The notes under the pieces are model-generated. The model ran no database searches and was not told the origin of the DNA. It worked only from the letters and a program-made list of their open reading frames with translations. A stretch of DNA of 59,846 nucleotides from an uncultured Burkholderiales bacterium (GTDB lineage Bacteria; Pseudomonadota; Gammaproteobacteria; Burkholderiales; Burkholderiaceae). Shown here one piece after another: positions 27,322 to 36,624 of this stretch (position 1 is the stretch's first letter; each line of letters begins with the position of its first letter). Location: contig CAMLJY010000039.1 in NCBI GenBank assembly GCA_946480465.1, forward strand, positions 1 through 59,846, given 5' to 3'. A program made the position numbers and the translations under genes.

Positions 27322-27918
27322 TCATGCCGCCTGGATGCCGGCCGCTTCGAGGCAGGCCTTCAGCTTGTCCATGCCGCGCCGCACCCAGGCCTTCACCGTG
27401 CCCAGCGGCGCGTTCAGCGCCTCGGCGATCTCGGTGTGCACCAGGCCCTTGTAGTAGGCCAGGGCAATCGCCTGCCGCTGCGTCGCGCCCAGCTCGCCCA
27501 TGCAGGCGTCGATGCGCAGCCGCCTGACGCTGTCGTCGAACAGCTGCTGCGGCTGCGTCGCGGCATCGGCGGGCACCGCCATCGCCTCGTCGTCCAGCTC
27601 GACGGTGGAAGCGCGTTCCGTCTTGCCGCTGCGCAACTTGTCGATCGCCTTGTTGCGCACGATGTTGATCAGCCAGGTCATCGGCGTCGCCAGGCTGGCG
27701 TTGAAGCCGGCCGCGCCGTACCAGACGTTCATGAAGGCCTCCTGCAGCACGTCCTCCGCGCGGTCGCGGCGACCGAGCACGCCTTCGGCCAGGCCCAGCA
27801 GGTGCGCCGACGTGAGGCGGTAGACCTGCTCGAAGGCAGCCCGGTCCTGGAGCGCGACGCGCGCCAGCAGGCGGGCCAGTTCCTCGTTGGTTCGGGCGGG
27901 TGCGAGCGGGGCATTCAT
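27322..27918 (-). CDS. ECF sigma factor, SigK-like
   Basis: A 198-aa extracytoplasmic-function sigma factor. Region 2 is seen in DRAEDVLQEAFMNVWYGAAG and TPMTWLINIVRNKAIDKLRS, and region 4 in TQRQAIALAYYKGLVHTEIA and LNAPLGTVKAWVRRGMDKLK. Released by the anti-sigma factor it would direct its own regulon. ATG 27918 is used; the 177-nt gap upstream shows no promoter motif I can defend. Confidence 0.94.
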   Translation of the reverse strand: MNAPLAPARTNEELARLLARVALQDRAAFEQVYRLTSAHLLGLAEGVLGRRDRAEDVLQEAFMNVWYGAAGFNASLATPMTWLINIVRNKAIDKLRSGKTERASTVELDDEAMAVPADAATQPQQLFDDSVRRLRIDACMGELGATQRQAIALAYYKGLVHTEIAEALNAPLGTVKAWVRRGMDKLKACLEAAGIQAA

Positions 27919-28095
27919 GAGGCCGGCAGGTTACAGGAACGCGGCGCGGCCACGGCACGGCTGCGCACGCTCGGGCCGGACCGGGCCGGGCGCGGCGGGC
28001 GCAGGACCGGATCACGGGCGCCCACACCTACGCAATCCGGTGGATGGCGGACGCAGCCTGCGGCCCCCCGCGATCGAGGGCCGCGTCGCACGCCT

Positions 28096-28803
28096 CTATG
28101 CCGTCGCCAGTGCCACGTGCGCGGGCAGGCCGGCGGCGAGCAGCACCGCCATCTGCTGCATCGACTCGGCCACCGCCGCCGCGCCGGCCGCGAGCAATTC
28201 GTCGGCCGGCATGTCGGCGGCATATCCGAAGACCCTCATGCCCGCGGCCACGCCGGCACGCACGCCGGTGGCGGAGTCCTCGACCACCGCGCAGCGCGCG
28301 GGGTCCACACCCAGCGACTTCGCGGCCAGCAAGTACACGTCCGGCGCCGGCTTGCTGTGCGGTACGTCCGAGCCGGTGAAGACCCGTGCCGGGAAATACA
28401 CGTCCAGGCCGATCAGTTTGAGGTTGGAGACGACCTTGTCGCGCTCCGCCCCGGAGGCCACGGCCACCGGTACCCCCGCACCGGTCAGCGATTGCAGCAG
28501 CGACTGCACGCCGGGAATGGCGCGCAGCTCGCGGCGGAAGGCCTCGGCCCGGCGGGCGTGGAATTGCGAATGCCAGATGGTGGGCAGGTCGTGTCCGAGC
28601 TTGGCCTGCAGGGTCTTCACCACCTCGGCCATCGGCACGCCGATGAAGCGCCGCCGCACCTCCTGCAGGCTGAGCGGGCAGCCCAGCAGCTGCACCATCT
28701 CGGCCAGCACGCGGTTGCTGATGCCTTCGCTGTCGGCAAGCACGCCGTCGCAGTCGAAGATCACGGCGTCGAAAGAGGCTGAAGGCATGGCGGCGGACGG
28801 CAT
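28096..28803 (-). CDS. HAD-superfamily phosphatase/phosphoglucomutase-like
   Basis: A 235-aa HAD hydrolase. Motif I is VIFDCDGVLADSEGISNRVL with the nucleophilic Asp, motif II is VAVASGAERDKVVSNLKLIG, motif III is HSKPAPDVYLLAAKSLGV and motif IV is CAVVEDSATGVRAGVAAGMR. This is the subfamily I layout of beta-phosphoglucomutases and phosphoglycolate-type phosphatases. Substrate unknown. ATG 28803 or the in-frame ATG at 28788 may be the start. Confidence 0.88.
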   Translation of the reverse strand: MPSAAMPSASFDAVIFDCDGVLADSEGISNRVLAEMVQLLGCPLSLQEVRRRFIGVPMAEVVKTLQAKLGHDLPTIWHSQFHARRAEAFRRELRAIPGVQSLLQSLTGAGVPVAVASGAERDKVVSNLKLIGLDVYFPARVFTGSDVPHSKPAPDVYLLAAKSLGVDPARCAVVEDSATGVRAGVAAGMRVFGYAADMPADELLAAGAAAVAESMQQMAVLLAAGLPAHVALATA

Positions 28804-28906
28804 GCGCCATCGTGGCCGCGCGCGGGCTTTCGCGCCACGGTGCTAACGCGGATTTCCGTCGTCAGCGGGCCGCCATTCGATTGACAGCTTAGGGGGGCGC
28901 CGCCGT

Positions 28907-30142
28907 TCAGCGCTCCTGGAACGCCTCTCGCGCCTTCAGCATCGGACGCAGCAGGTAGCTCAGCACGGTGCGTTCGCCGACGTTGACCTCGGCCGTGCCG
29001 GTCATGCCGGGAATGGCCGCCAGCGGCTTGCCGCCAGCCTGCAGGCTGGAGCGGTCGGCTTCCACCAACGCGCGGTACCAGGTGCCGTCGGGTGCCTGCG
29101 CCCGCTCGGGGTCGCCCAGCGCATCGGGGCTGATGGTGACCACCTTGCCCGACAGGCTGCCGTAGACCGTGAATTCGTACGCGCTCAGCTTGATCTCGGC
29201 CGCCTGGCCGACGCGCAGGAAGCCGATGTCGGCCGGCTTCACGCGCATCTCCACCAGCACCTTGTCCCCCACCGGGACGATCTCCATCAGCGGCGCGCCG
29301 CCGGCGACGATGCCGCCCAGCGTGTGGGTGCGGATCTGCTTGACCAAGCCATGCACCGGCGAGACCAGCGTCGTGCGCTTCACCGCGTCGTCTCGCACCA
29401 CCAGGTTCTCCTCCAGCTGCGCCAGCTCGGTCTGCAGCTTGGCCAGCTCGGCGCTGGCTTCCTGGCGATGTCGGTTGAGGCGCTCCTGCACCTGCAGGTT
29501 CAGGTCGTTGACCTGGCGCCGCACGCGCATCACCTCCACCTCGCTCATCAGGCCCTTGGCGGACATGCCCTCGGCCACCGCCAGCTCCTTCTCCAGCAGG
29601 CCCAGGCTGCGCTGCGTGATGGCCACCGCTTCCTGCAGCGCCCGCTGGCGCGCCTGGTACGACGCGGTCTCGGCCGCCACCGGCGCACGGGCGTCCTTCA
29701 TCAGCTCGGCACCGAAGCGCAGCGGCTGGCCGCCGCTTTCGGCCGTTGCGCGGGCGATGGCCGCGCGCAGCGCGAGGCGCTTGGCCTGGCCCTCGGCCTG
29801 CACCGCCTCCACCCGCGTCGGGTCCAGCAGCGCCAGCGGCTGGCCGGCCTTGACCGCATCACCCTCGCGCACCAGCAGCTCGCGCAGGATGCCGCCTTCC
29901 AGGCTGGCGATGACCTGCTCGCGGCCCTCGGGTATCACCCTCGCCTCGCCGCGCGTGATCATGTCGACCCGCGCCACCGCGGCCCAGCCGATCGCCGCGG
30001 CCAGCGCCGCCAGCATCAGGTAGATGGCCCAGGTGGCGGCACGCGCCGGCTCCAGCACCGTCGCCGCGCGCTGCAGCGACACGTAGGCCAGGTCGTCCCC
30101 GCGCAGCACCGGTGCCGCCGTGCCGGATCGCAGCCAGGCCAT
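28907..30142 (-). CDS. Type I secretion membrane-fusion protein (HlyD family)
   Basis: Periplasmic adaptor linking the ABC transporter to an outer-membrane channel. The 411-aa product has one membrane helix near residues 38-57, the biotinyl-lipoyl halves REQVIASLEGGILRELLVRE and KRTTLVSPVHGLVKQIRTHT, a long coiled coil between them, and the family signature GMTGTAEVNVGERTVLSYLL at the C terminus. Start overlaps the ABC gene stop (ATGA). The channel may be the TolC-like protein encoded at 17.3-18.7 kb. Confidence 0.94.
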   Translation of the reverse strand: MAWLRSGTAAPVLRGDDLAYVSLQRAATVLEPARAATWAIYLMLAALAAAIGWAAVARVDMITRGEARVIPEGREQVIASLEGGILRELLVREGDAVKAGQPLALLDPTRVEAVQAEGQAKRLALRAAIARATAESGGQPLRFGAELMKDARAPVAAETASYQARQRALQEAVAITQRSLGLLEKELAVAEGMSAKGLMSEVEVMRVRRQVNDLNLQVQERLNRHRQEASAELAKLQTELAQLEENLVVRDDAVKRTTLVSPVHGLVKQIRTHTLGGIVAGGAPLMEIVPVGDKVLVEMRVKPADIGFLRVGQAAEIKLSAYEFTVYGSLSGKVVTISPDALGDPERAQAPDGTWYRALVEADRSSLQAGGKPLAAIPGMTGTAEVNVGERTVLSYLLRPMLKAREAFQER

Positions 30143-32364
30143 CAGGCATTTCCTTTCGCCGGGCCGTTCGCGGCACCGCCGCCGGCCAGCGCGGCCAGCA
30201 CGGCGGCCTTCGGCCCATCCATCACCACGCGGCCGCCGTCGACCACGATCACCCGGTCCACCAGCTCCAGCACGGCAGGCCGGTGCGTCACCACCAGCAG
30301 CGTGCAGCCGCGTGCCGCTTCATTCAGCTGCTTCAGGAACAGCGCCTCCGATTGCGCATCCATCGAGCTGGTGGGCTCGTCCATCAGCAAGATCTTCGGC
30401 TGCGTGATCAGGCAGCGCGCCAGCGCCACCAGCTGCCGCTGGCCGCCGGACAACAGGTTGCCGGCCTGCCCCACCGGCAGTTCCCAACCCATGGGATGAG
30501 CGGCCACGAGCCGCGCCAGACCGGTCAGCTGCGCCACCTGCGCCAGGCGGGCGGGGTCGGCGGCGGCGCGGTCGAGCAGCACGTTCTCGCGCAGGGTGGC
30601 ATTGAAGAGCCGCGGGTCCTGCGCGACGAAGCCGACCTGCGCGCGGTAGTCCGCCGGATCGATCTGGCGCAGGTCGATGCCGTCGACCTCCACGTGGCCC
30701 TCGGCCGGCTGGTACAGCCCCGCCAGCAGGCGCAGGATGGTCGACTTGCCGCTGCCGATGCGGCCCAGGATGGCCACCCGCTCGCCGGGTGCGAACTGCA
30801 GGCTGGTGCCCTTCAGCACGCGCGGCCCGGGCACGCCCGGCGTGCCGTCCGCACCCGCCGGCCCGGGGTAGGCGAAGGCGGCTTCGTGCAGGCCGAGCCG
30901 GCCGCTGAACGGCCGCGGCGGCAGGTACTGGCGGCCCGGTTCGCGCTCGGTCGGCTGTGCCATCACGCGGTTCAGCGCGCGCATCGACGCCGCGGCGCCC
31001 TGGAAGCGCATCGCCAGCATCACGACGCTGGTCAGCGGCGCGATGCCGCGCATCGCGAACATCACCGCACCGATCAGCGCGCCGCCGGTGATCACCTTGT
31101 CCTGGATCAGGTGCACGCCCCACACCAGCATCACCAGCGTGACCGCCTGCTGCGCGACGCCGGTGAGGTTGACCGCGAACGCGGTGATCCGGCGCGAGCG
31201 CAGCGCGGTCTCCGCGGCCGCGGCGTTGGATGCTTCGTAGTGCTTGAGGAACCGGCCCTGGGCGCCCGCGGCCTTCAGGTCCTCCATGCCGTCCACCGAT
31301 TCGACCAGCACGCCGTGCAGGTCGGCCAGCTGCTGCATGTTGGCCGACATCGCGCGGCGCAGCTGGCCCTGGATCAGCATCGACACGCCGAGGATCAGCG
31401 GAATGGCGACCACCAGCACCCAGCCCAGCGGTCCGCCGATCACGAAGGTCATGCCGACGAAGATGAAGATGAAGGGCAGGTCCGAGATGGCGGACAGCGT
31501 GGCGGACGAGAAGAACTCGCGCACCGTCTCGATCTGCGCCAGGATGTGCGCGTACGCGCCCGAGGATTCCGGCCGGTGCTCCATGCGCACGCCCAGGCTC
31601 TGCCGGAACAGCGTCGCACCCACCAGCAGATCGGCCTTGCGGCCGGCCAGGTCGATCAGGTAGGCGCGCAGCTGGCGCGCCGCCAGGTCGAACACCAGCG
31701 CCAGCGCGCCGGCCGCGGCCAGCGACCACATCGTCACCAGCGCCTTGTTCGGGATGACCTTGTCGTAGACCACGGAGGTGACGATGCCGGTCACCAGCAT
31801 CAGCGCATTGCTGAGCAGCGCGGCCAGCAGCGCGGAGCGGTAGTACGGCAGGAAGCGCCGCATCGTGCCCCACAGCCAGTGGCGGCTGGGGTCGGTGACG
31901 GCGGCGGTGTCGCCGGCAGCGGCGCGGACCAGGGCTTCCGGGGTCGCGACGATGGCCTGGCCGCTGTAGTCGCGCGCCAGGTCCGCATCGGCCAGCGTGC
32001 GCTGCAGCCAGGGCTTGCCGGGCACCACCACCTCGCAGCGGCCGGCGGCGGCGTCGCGCCGGGTCAGGATCAGGGCACCGCCGTCGCGCGTCAGCAGCAG
32101 CGCGGGCAGCAGCAGCTCGCTGAACTGCGCCAGCCGGCGCTCGATCAGCCCGGCGTTGTAGCCGGCATCGTGCAGCACGCGCAGGGCCAGCGCCGCGTCC
32201 AGCGGACCACCGACCGGCTGGTTGGCCAGCAGCGATTCCACCGAACGCTCGCGGCCGTGGTGCCGCGTCAGCCAGGCGATCGCTTGCGCCAGGGCATCGG
32301 TCTCGATGCGCCAGGGCGGCGCTTCCGCCGCCGCCGGGCTGCTCTCGTTCAGGAGGTCTTGCAT
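30142..32364 (-). CDS. Type I secretion ABC transporter (LapB/LssB type)
   Basis: A 740-aa fused permease-ATPase. The N-terminal region resembles a C39-peptidase-like domain (LAQAIAWLTRHHGRERSVES, VLHDAGYNAGLIERRLAQF) but no catalytic cysteine is seen, as in adhesin exporters that keep a non-proteolytic docking domain. A six-helix membrane domain follows, then the ATPase: Walker A GRIGSGKST with Lys540, signature LLSGGQRQ, Walker B ILLMDEPTSSMD. ATG 32364 lies 10 nt after the GT41 stop; upstream residues in the frame are unsupported. No large repeat-rich substrate gene is seen in the window. Confidence 0.93.
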   Translation of the reverse strand: MQDLLNESSPAAAEAPPWRIETDALAQAIAWLTRHHGRERSVESLLANQPVGGPLDAALALRVLHDAGYNAGLIERRLAQFSELLLPALLLTRDGGALILTRRDAAAGRCEVVVPGKPWLQRTLADADLARDYSGQAIVATPEALVRAAAGDTAAVTDPSRHWLWGTMRRFLPYYRSALLAALLSNALMLVTGIVTSVVYDKVIPNKALVTMWSLAAAGALALVFDLAARQLRAYLIDLAGRKADLLVGATLFRQSLGVRMEHRPESSGAYAHILAQIETVREFFSSATLSAISDLPFIFIFVGMTFVIGGPLGWVLVVAIPLILGVSMLIQGQLRRAMSANMQQLADLHGVLVESVDGMEDLKAAGAQGRFLKHYEASNAAAAETALRSRRITAFAVNLTGVAQQAVTLVMLVWGVHLIQDKVITGGALIGAVMFAMRGIAPLTSVVMLAMRFQGAAASMRALNRVMAQPTEREPGRQYLPPRPFSGRLGLHEAAFAYPGPAGADGTPGVPGPRVLKGTSLQFAPGERVAILGRIGSGKSTILRLLAGLYQPAEGHVEVDGIDLRQIDPADYRAQVGFVAQDPRLFNATLRENVLLDRAAADPARLAQVAQLTGLARLVAAHPMGWELPVGQAGNLLSGGQRQLVALARCLITQPKILLMDEPTSSMDAQSEALFLKQLNEAARGCTLLVVTHRPAVLELVDRVIVVDGGRVVMDGPKAAVLAALAGGGAANGPAKGNA

Positions 32365-32374
32365 CGGCGGTGCG

Positions 32375-34177
32375 TCAACGGTGCGCCAGCGCCAAGCGCT
32401 CGAACTCGGCCTCGATGTCGCGCACGAGCTGCGGCAGGTCGAACAGCGGCGACGTGCGGCCATGCTCGGCCAGATAACGCTTGTACGACGCGGCCCGCGC
32501 GGGCGCCCGGCCGATCGCCACGGCCACGCGTTCGTAGTCGGCCAGCGTCTCGGTGATCAGGTCCGGCAGGCCCACCGCGGTGAGCAGGCTGCCGGCCATG
32601 CGCGAGATGTAGCTGCGGCCCGCCAGCGTCAGGATCGGCGTGCCCATCCACAGCGCGTCGCTGGCGGTGGTGCCGGCGTTGTACGGGAAGGTGTCCAGCA
32701 CCAGGTCGGCGAGCGCGAAGCGGGCCAGGTATTCCGGCGGCGCCACGCGCGGCGCGAAGACCAGCCGCTCGGCGGCGATGCCGTGCGCCTGGGCTTCCGC
32801 CAGCATGTTGGCGCGCGCGGTGTCGTTGTCCGCCAGCAGCCACAGGACGCTGTCGGGCACCTGCTGCAGGATGCGCATCCAGGCCCGGAACATGTCCTGC
32901 CGGAACTTGAAGTTGTTGTTGAAAGAGCAGAAGACGAAGGCCTCGTCCGGCAGGCCGTAGGTCTTGCGCTGCGGCGTGGGCGCCACGGCGCGCCGGCGGT
33001 CGCTGACCTGGTAGCAGTGCGGCAGGTAGATCGGCCGCTCGGTGTAGTAAGGCAGCTCGCGCTCGGGCATCACGAAGCGGTCGGCCAGGATGTAGTCGAC
33101 TCCCGGCAGTGCCGAGGTGCCGGGCAGCCCCAGGTAGCTCACCTGCACCGGCGCCGCCCGGTGGCCGAGGATGCCGGGCCGCGCGCCGCTGGTCAGGCCC
33201 TGCAGGTCCACCAGCACGTCGATGCCGGCCTCGGCGATCAGCCTGGCGGCGGTGGCGTCGTCCACGCCGGCCAGGCGCACGTGGTGGTCCAGCGCGGCCA
33301 GCAGGCGCAGGCGCTGCGGCTGCTGCGATTCGGGCGTCCAGCAGAAGCCCCACACCTCGAACTTGCTGCGGTCGTGCAGTTCCAGCAGCTCGGGCATCAG
33401 CAGGCCCACCGCATGCATGTGCAGGTCGCCCGACAGGTAGCCGATGCGCAGCTTGCCGCGCCGCGGCGGCATGGTCTTGTGCAGCGCCTGCGCCGGCGGC
33501 TTCGGGCAGCGCTCATGCACGAAGCGCTGCGCGCACATCAGCTGCAGCACCGGGTCGTCGGTCTCGCTCATCATCGCGAGCATCGAGGTGCCGGTCAGCA
33601 GCAGGTTCGGCGTCACCTCGCCCACCGGCTGCCAGGCCGGCCACTTGCACTGCTTCTGCCGCAGGTGCACGTAGTGCTGGATGACGTCGAACTGGCGCGG
33701 CTCCAGCACCAGGCTGGCGGCGAGTTCGGCCTCGGCCTCGGGGAAGCGGCGCAGCACCTCGAGCAGCCGGCCGCGGTTGTTGTGCGCGTGCAGCCGCATG
33801 TCGACCGCGGCGCCGCTGTCGATCACCCGCTGCCACAGCGCCAGCGCCTCGTCGTGGGCGCCGCGGCGCTCCAGCACGTGGCCCAGGTTCAGCAGCGCAT
33901 GCGCGAAGTCCCGCTGGCGCTCCAGCGCCTCGCGGTAGGCGCCTTCGGCCTCGGCCTCGCGCTGCAGCGTGGACAGCAGCGTGCCGAGGTTGAACAGCAC
34001 GACGTGGCGCAGCGGCACGTCCGGCACGGCCGCCAGCCAGCGCTCGTACAGCGCCGCGGCGGCGGCGGGCTGGCCGGCCTGCTGCAGCGCGCCGGCCTGG
34101 CCCAGCAGTTCGGGCACGCTGGCAACAGGGGCCGAGGCGGCACTGGCGGCCGGGGGAAGCACGGTGGAAGTGGGCAT
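32375..34177 (-). CDS. TPR-GT41 (OGT/SPINDLY-like) protein glycosyltransferase
   Basis: A 600-aa protein with N-terminal tetratricopeptide repeats (about residues 20-150; LFNLGTLLSTLQREAEAEGA, HALLNLGHVLERRGAHDEAL) and a C-terminal GT41 domain: LRIGYLSGDLHMHAVGLLMP, VLVDLQGLTSGARPGILGHR, VQVSYLGLPGTSALPGVDYI and DTFPYNAGTTASDALWMGTP. Such enzymes add sugars to proteins. It is co-transcribed with the secretion ABC protein, so its target may be an exported protein; flagellin is another candidate. ATG 34177 is chosen; the upstream frame is not protein-like. Confidence 0.9.
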   Translation of the reverse strand: MPTSTVLPPAASAASAPVASVPELLGQAGALQQAGQPAAAAALYERWLAAVPDVPLRHVVLFNLGTLLSTLQREAEAEGAYREALERQRDFAHALLNLGHVLERRGAHDEALALWQRVIDSGAAVDMRLHAHNNRGRLLEVLRRFPEAEAELAASLVLEPRQFDVIQHYVHLRQKQCKWPAWQPVGEVTPNLLLTGTSMLAMMSETDDPVLQLMCAQRFVHERCPKPPAQALHKTMPPRRGKLRIGYLSGDLHMHAVGLLMPELLELHDRSKFEVWGFCWTPESQQPQRLRLLAALDHHVRLAGVDDATAARLIAEAGIDVLVDLQGLTSGARPGILGHRAAPVQVSYLGLPGTSALPGVDYILADRFVMPERELPYYTERPIYLPHCYQVSDRRRAVAPTPQRKTYGLPDEAFVFCSFNNNFKFRQDMFRAWMRILQQVPDSVLWLLADNDTARANMLAEAQAHGIAAERLVFAPRVAPPEYLARFALADLVLDTFPYNAGTTASDALWMGTPILTLAGRSYISRMAGSLLTAVGLPDLITETLADYERVAVAIGRAPARAASYKRYLAEHGRTSPLFDLPQLVRDIEAEFERLALAHR

Positions 34178-34696
34178 GGCGGGGCGCTCGCACGCAGGCG
34201 GACGAAGGACTCCGCCGAATCGTAGGAGCGACCCCTTCCGCGCAAAGGGCCCAAAAGCGAGGGAAACAGGTGGCTTCTGGCGGCCGCCCCCGGGGCATGC
34301 ACTCGAGGCCTTCGCTGAACGACGACGGCGGCTCGCAGGCCGCCGATCGTCTTGCTGCCGGAGCCGCCCGCCCCGGTCTTTTCGTGTCTTAGAACCCCTG
34401 GCTCGCCAGCAGCTCATCCAAGGCCTCGGCCGAGCCGCGCAGCCGCCTGTAGCGCACCGTGTTCTCCGGGATGGATCCGGTCGACGTCGGAGGCGGCCGA
34501 GTCGAGCTGCTGCGGTGCGGCGGCACTCCGACGGCAAACGCCAGCAGTACCACGTCCGGGCGTCGGCGTCACCTCAACTGGGGATGACAGGCACAGCGAT
34601 CTCAGAAGAATGCCGTGAGCCCGCCCGAGCCGCGGCACGCTGCGCCCGGTGCGCTGGCCCATACGCAGCACAGAACACCCGCAAAGGAGCACTCCG
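34178..34696. other. Intergenic stretch containing a degenerate cheZ 3' end
   Basis: The 519-nt gap between the divergent glycosyltransferase and secreted-protein genes holds no supported gene. It includes the cheZ-like segment at 34319-34470 (listed separately). An AAAGGAGC Shine-Dalgarno at 34683-34690 belongs to the downstream gene. I see no clear promoter for either neighbour. Confidence 0.6.
34319..34470 (-). pseudogene. Degenerate duplicate of the cheZ 3' end and terminator
   Basis: Bases 34319-34420 match 36555-36656, the end of cheZ plus its terminator, at about four in five positions. On the reverse strand the reading frame ends LDELLASQGF and then stop at 34389, close to the CheZ C-terminal peptide VDDLLASLGF that binds CheY. 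Further upstream the frame loses all CheZ similarity. The terminator stem (CGGCGGC...GCCGCCG) is kept but its T-run is broken. It looks like a relic of a duplication that flanks the secreted-protein gene. Confidence 0.6.
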
Positions 34697-36430
34697 ATGA
34701 TCGACTGCAACAGACTCGCCGGCGGCCTGGCCGCAGCCCTGCTGCCTCTGGCCGCCTGGTCGCAGGTCAGCAGCTACGACGGCGCCACCAAGCTGGTCAC
34801 CATCCCATCGGTCAGCGTGGGCACCAGCACCTTCACCAATGTCACGCTGCAGGACACGGGCAACTTCGTCTTCACGCTGCAGGGCGCCACGGCCCAGGTG
34901 CCCGCCGGCCCCGGCGTCGCCAGTTACGACATCAGCACCGGCGTGCTGACGCTGCCAGCGGTCAAGGTGGGCGCGCAGACCTACCTCGACGTTCAGCTGA
35001 AGGACGTGGGCAACTACACCTTCACGCTGCAGGCCGCCACGCCGCTGCCGGCCGAGACGCAGGCGGCGATCGCGGCGCTCTTCAGCCAGCTGGACACGAT
35101 GTTCGCCACCAGCGTGCCTGTCACCGGAGCCGCGCGCTTCGCGCTGACGGACGCCTGCTGGCGCGACGATGGCCGCACGCGCGCCAACGCCATCGCCGAC
35201 TGGGACGCCCGCAGCGCCGAGCAGGTGCTTCGCAACGCCTACCAGGTGGGCCGGGTGAGCAGCAACCTGCAAGTCACCGCGGTCCGCAACAAGACCAACC
35301 CCGACGGCAGCAGACGCCAGGAAATCGACGTGCTGGCAGACATCACCTACAAGGACGGCACCAAGGCCACCGGCGTCAAGTTCCCCCTGATCACCGGCAG
35401 CTCCGCCGGCACGCCGGGCTGCAGCACCGCACAGACCGGCACCGCGCTGCGCGGCATCGGCAACCAGCAGCTGGTGGCCACCGGCGTGCGCGCCCGCAAC
35501 ATGCGTGACGAGCGCTATGCCATGGCCACCGGCGCTGCGTTGTCCCCGGCGGTGAACTACCGGCGCTCCATCCAGTGGAGCATCGTCGACCCGATGGGCA
35601 ATGCCGACTACGTGGTCGTCACCGGCCCCGGCCCGGCGGCCACGGTGAACGGCGTCGCCACCCAGTTCTCGCTGAAGTTCCTGTCGACGCGGCTGCTGCG
35701 CAGCGCGCCCGAACTGCAGGGCAAGAACGGCAACTTCCTGAACTGGCTTGACGACGACGGCTTCCGCTACTGCCGCGGCGGCACGGTGCCCGTGGCCAGC
35801 ATCTCCGATTGCGTGGCCAACGGGGCCACGTCCTTCGAATGGGGCTGGACCACCGCCACGCCGAACACCGCCGCTGACGAGGGCTTCGCCGGCCTGGGCT
35901 TCCTGGCCGGCGCGGTGTACCGCTTCGACGTCTACAAGGACGACGGCTGGAAGACCGTGAACGGCCACGCCGGCAAGACGCCGATCGCCACCTATTACGA
36001 CACCCTGGTCGCGCTGCCGCACAGCTTCGTCGACATGGCGGGCACCGGGCCGTCGGCGGACCGCTTCCCGCGTCTGGACTTCGGCGCGCTGACGAAGGCA
36101 CAGGTCGCCAGCAACGCCACCAGCGCCACGCCAGCCGCGATGAGCGTCAGCTGGACCCAGCCCAGCGTGCCGGCCGGTGCCAACGCGCTGGGCCTGTTCC
36201 AGGGCTGGGAATTCCACAACGGCGCAAAGGTGGGCAATACCGGCACCGCTTTCTACCCGGCCTACCGCACCATCCTCTACAACTACCCCGGCACCGGTGC
36301 CGTGTCGAACCCCACATGGGCGGTGACCCCCAAGCTGGCCGAACAGCAGAACAAGAGCTACACCGAGTTCTCGCTGCTGTACTCCGACCGCCACGACGCG
36401 CAGATCATCAGCACCGTGTCGTTCCAGTAA
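34697..36430 (+). CDS. Secreted protein with two tandem N-terminal repeats, function unknown
   Basis: A 577-aa exported protein with a signal peptide (LAAALLPLAAWSQ). Two repeats of about 40 residues with a 50-residue period follow: SYDGATKLVTIPSVSVGTST (26-45) and SYDISTGVLTLPAVKVGAQT (76-95), each ending in a TFTLQxAT-like strand. The rest has aromatic and Gly-rich beta-type sequence and a cysteine-bearing segment (FRYCRGGTVPVASISDCVAN) but no family I can name. ATG 34697 is well set by AAAGGAGC 6 nt upstream. It lies between relics of cheZ, suggesting insertion into a flagellar locus. Confidence 0.85.
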   Translation: MIDCNRLAGGLAAALLPLAAWSQVSSYDGATKLVTIPSVSVGTSTFTNVTLQDTGNFVFTLQGATAQVPAGPGVASYDISTGVLTLPAVKVGAQTYLDVQLKDVGNYTFTLQAATPLPAETQAAIAALFSQLDTMFATSVPVTGAARFALTDACWRDDGRTRANAIADWDARSAEQVLRNAYQVGRVSSNLQVTAVRNKTNPDGSRRQEIDVLADITYKDGTKATGVKFPLITGSSAGTPGCSTAQTGTALRGIGNQQLVATGVRARNMRDERYAMATGAALSPAVNYRRSIQWSIVDPMGNADYVVVTGPGPAATVNGVATQFSLKFLSTRLLRSAPELQGKNGNFLNWLDDDGFRYCRGGTVPVASISDCVANGATSFEWGWTTATPNTAADEGFAGLGFLAGAVYRFDVYKDDGWKTVNGHAGKTPIATYYDTLVALPHSFVDMAGTGPSADRFPRLDFGALTKAQVASNATSATPAAMSVSWTQPSVPAGANALGLFQGWEFHNGAKVGNTGTAFYPAYRTILYNYPGTGAVSNPTWAVTPKLAEQQNKSYTEFSLLYSDRHDAQIISTVSFQ

Positions 36431-36552
36431 TCAGCAAGCGGCGCAGGCCCTGACCCGTCCACGCGCGCTCGGCCATCGCTGCAGAGCGCGCAGTCGCCTT
36501 GGATCGGTGGCTCAAGGCACCTCGGCACCCTTTGCTGCGCCACTGGCTTGCC

Positions 36553-36582
36553 ATGAAAAACGGCGGCCCCGAGGCCGCCGTT
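36553..36582 (-). terminator. Intrinsic terminator of the cheY-cheZ operon
   Basis: On the reverse strand a 10-bp stem (AACGGCGGCC/GGCCGCCGTT) with a 4-nt loop is followed by a T-run (plus-strand AAAAA at 36556-36560). It lies about 45 nt beyond the cheZ stop. It may also end transcription of the convergent secreted-protein gene, but the T-run suits the reverse strand. Confidence 0.85.
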
Positions 36583-36624
36583 CGTCTTCGTCACCGGAGC
36601 CGCCCGCTCCGGTCTTTTTACGCC

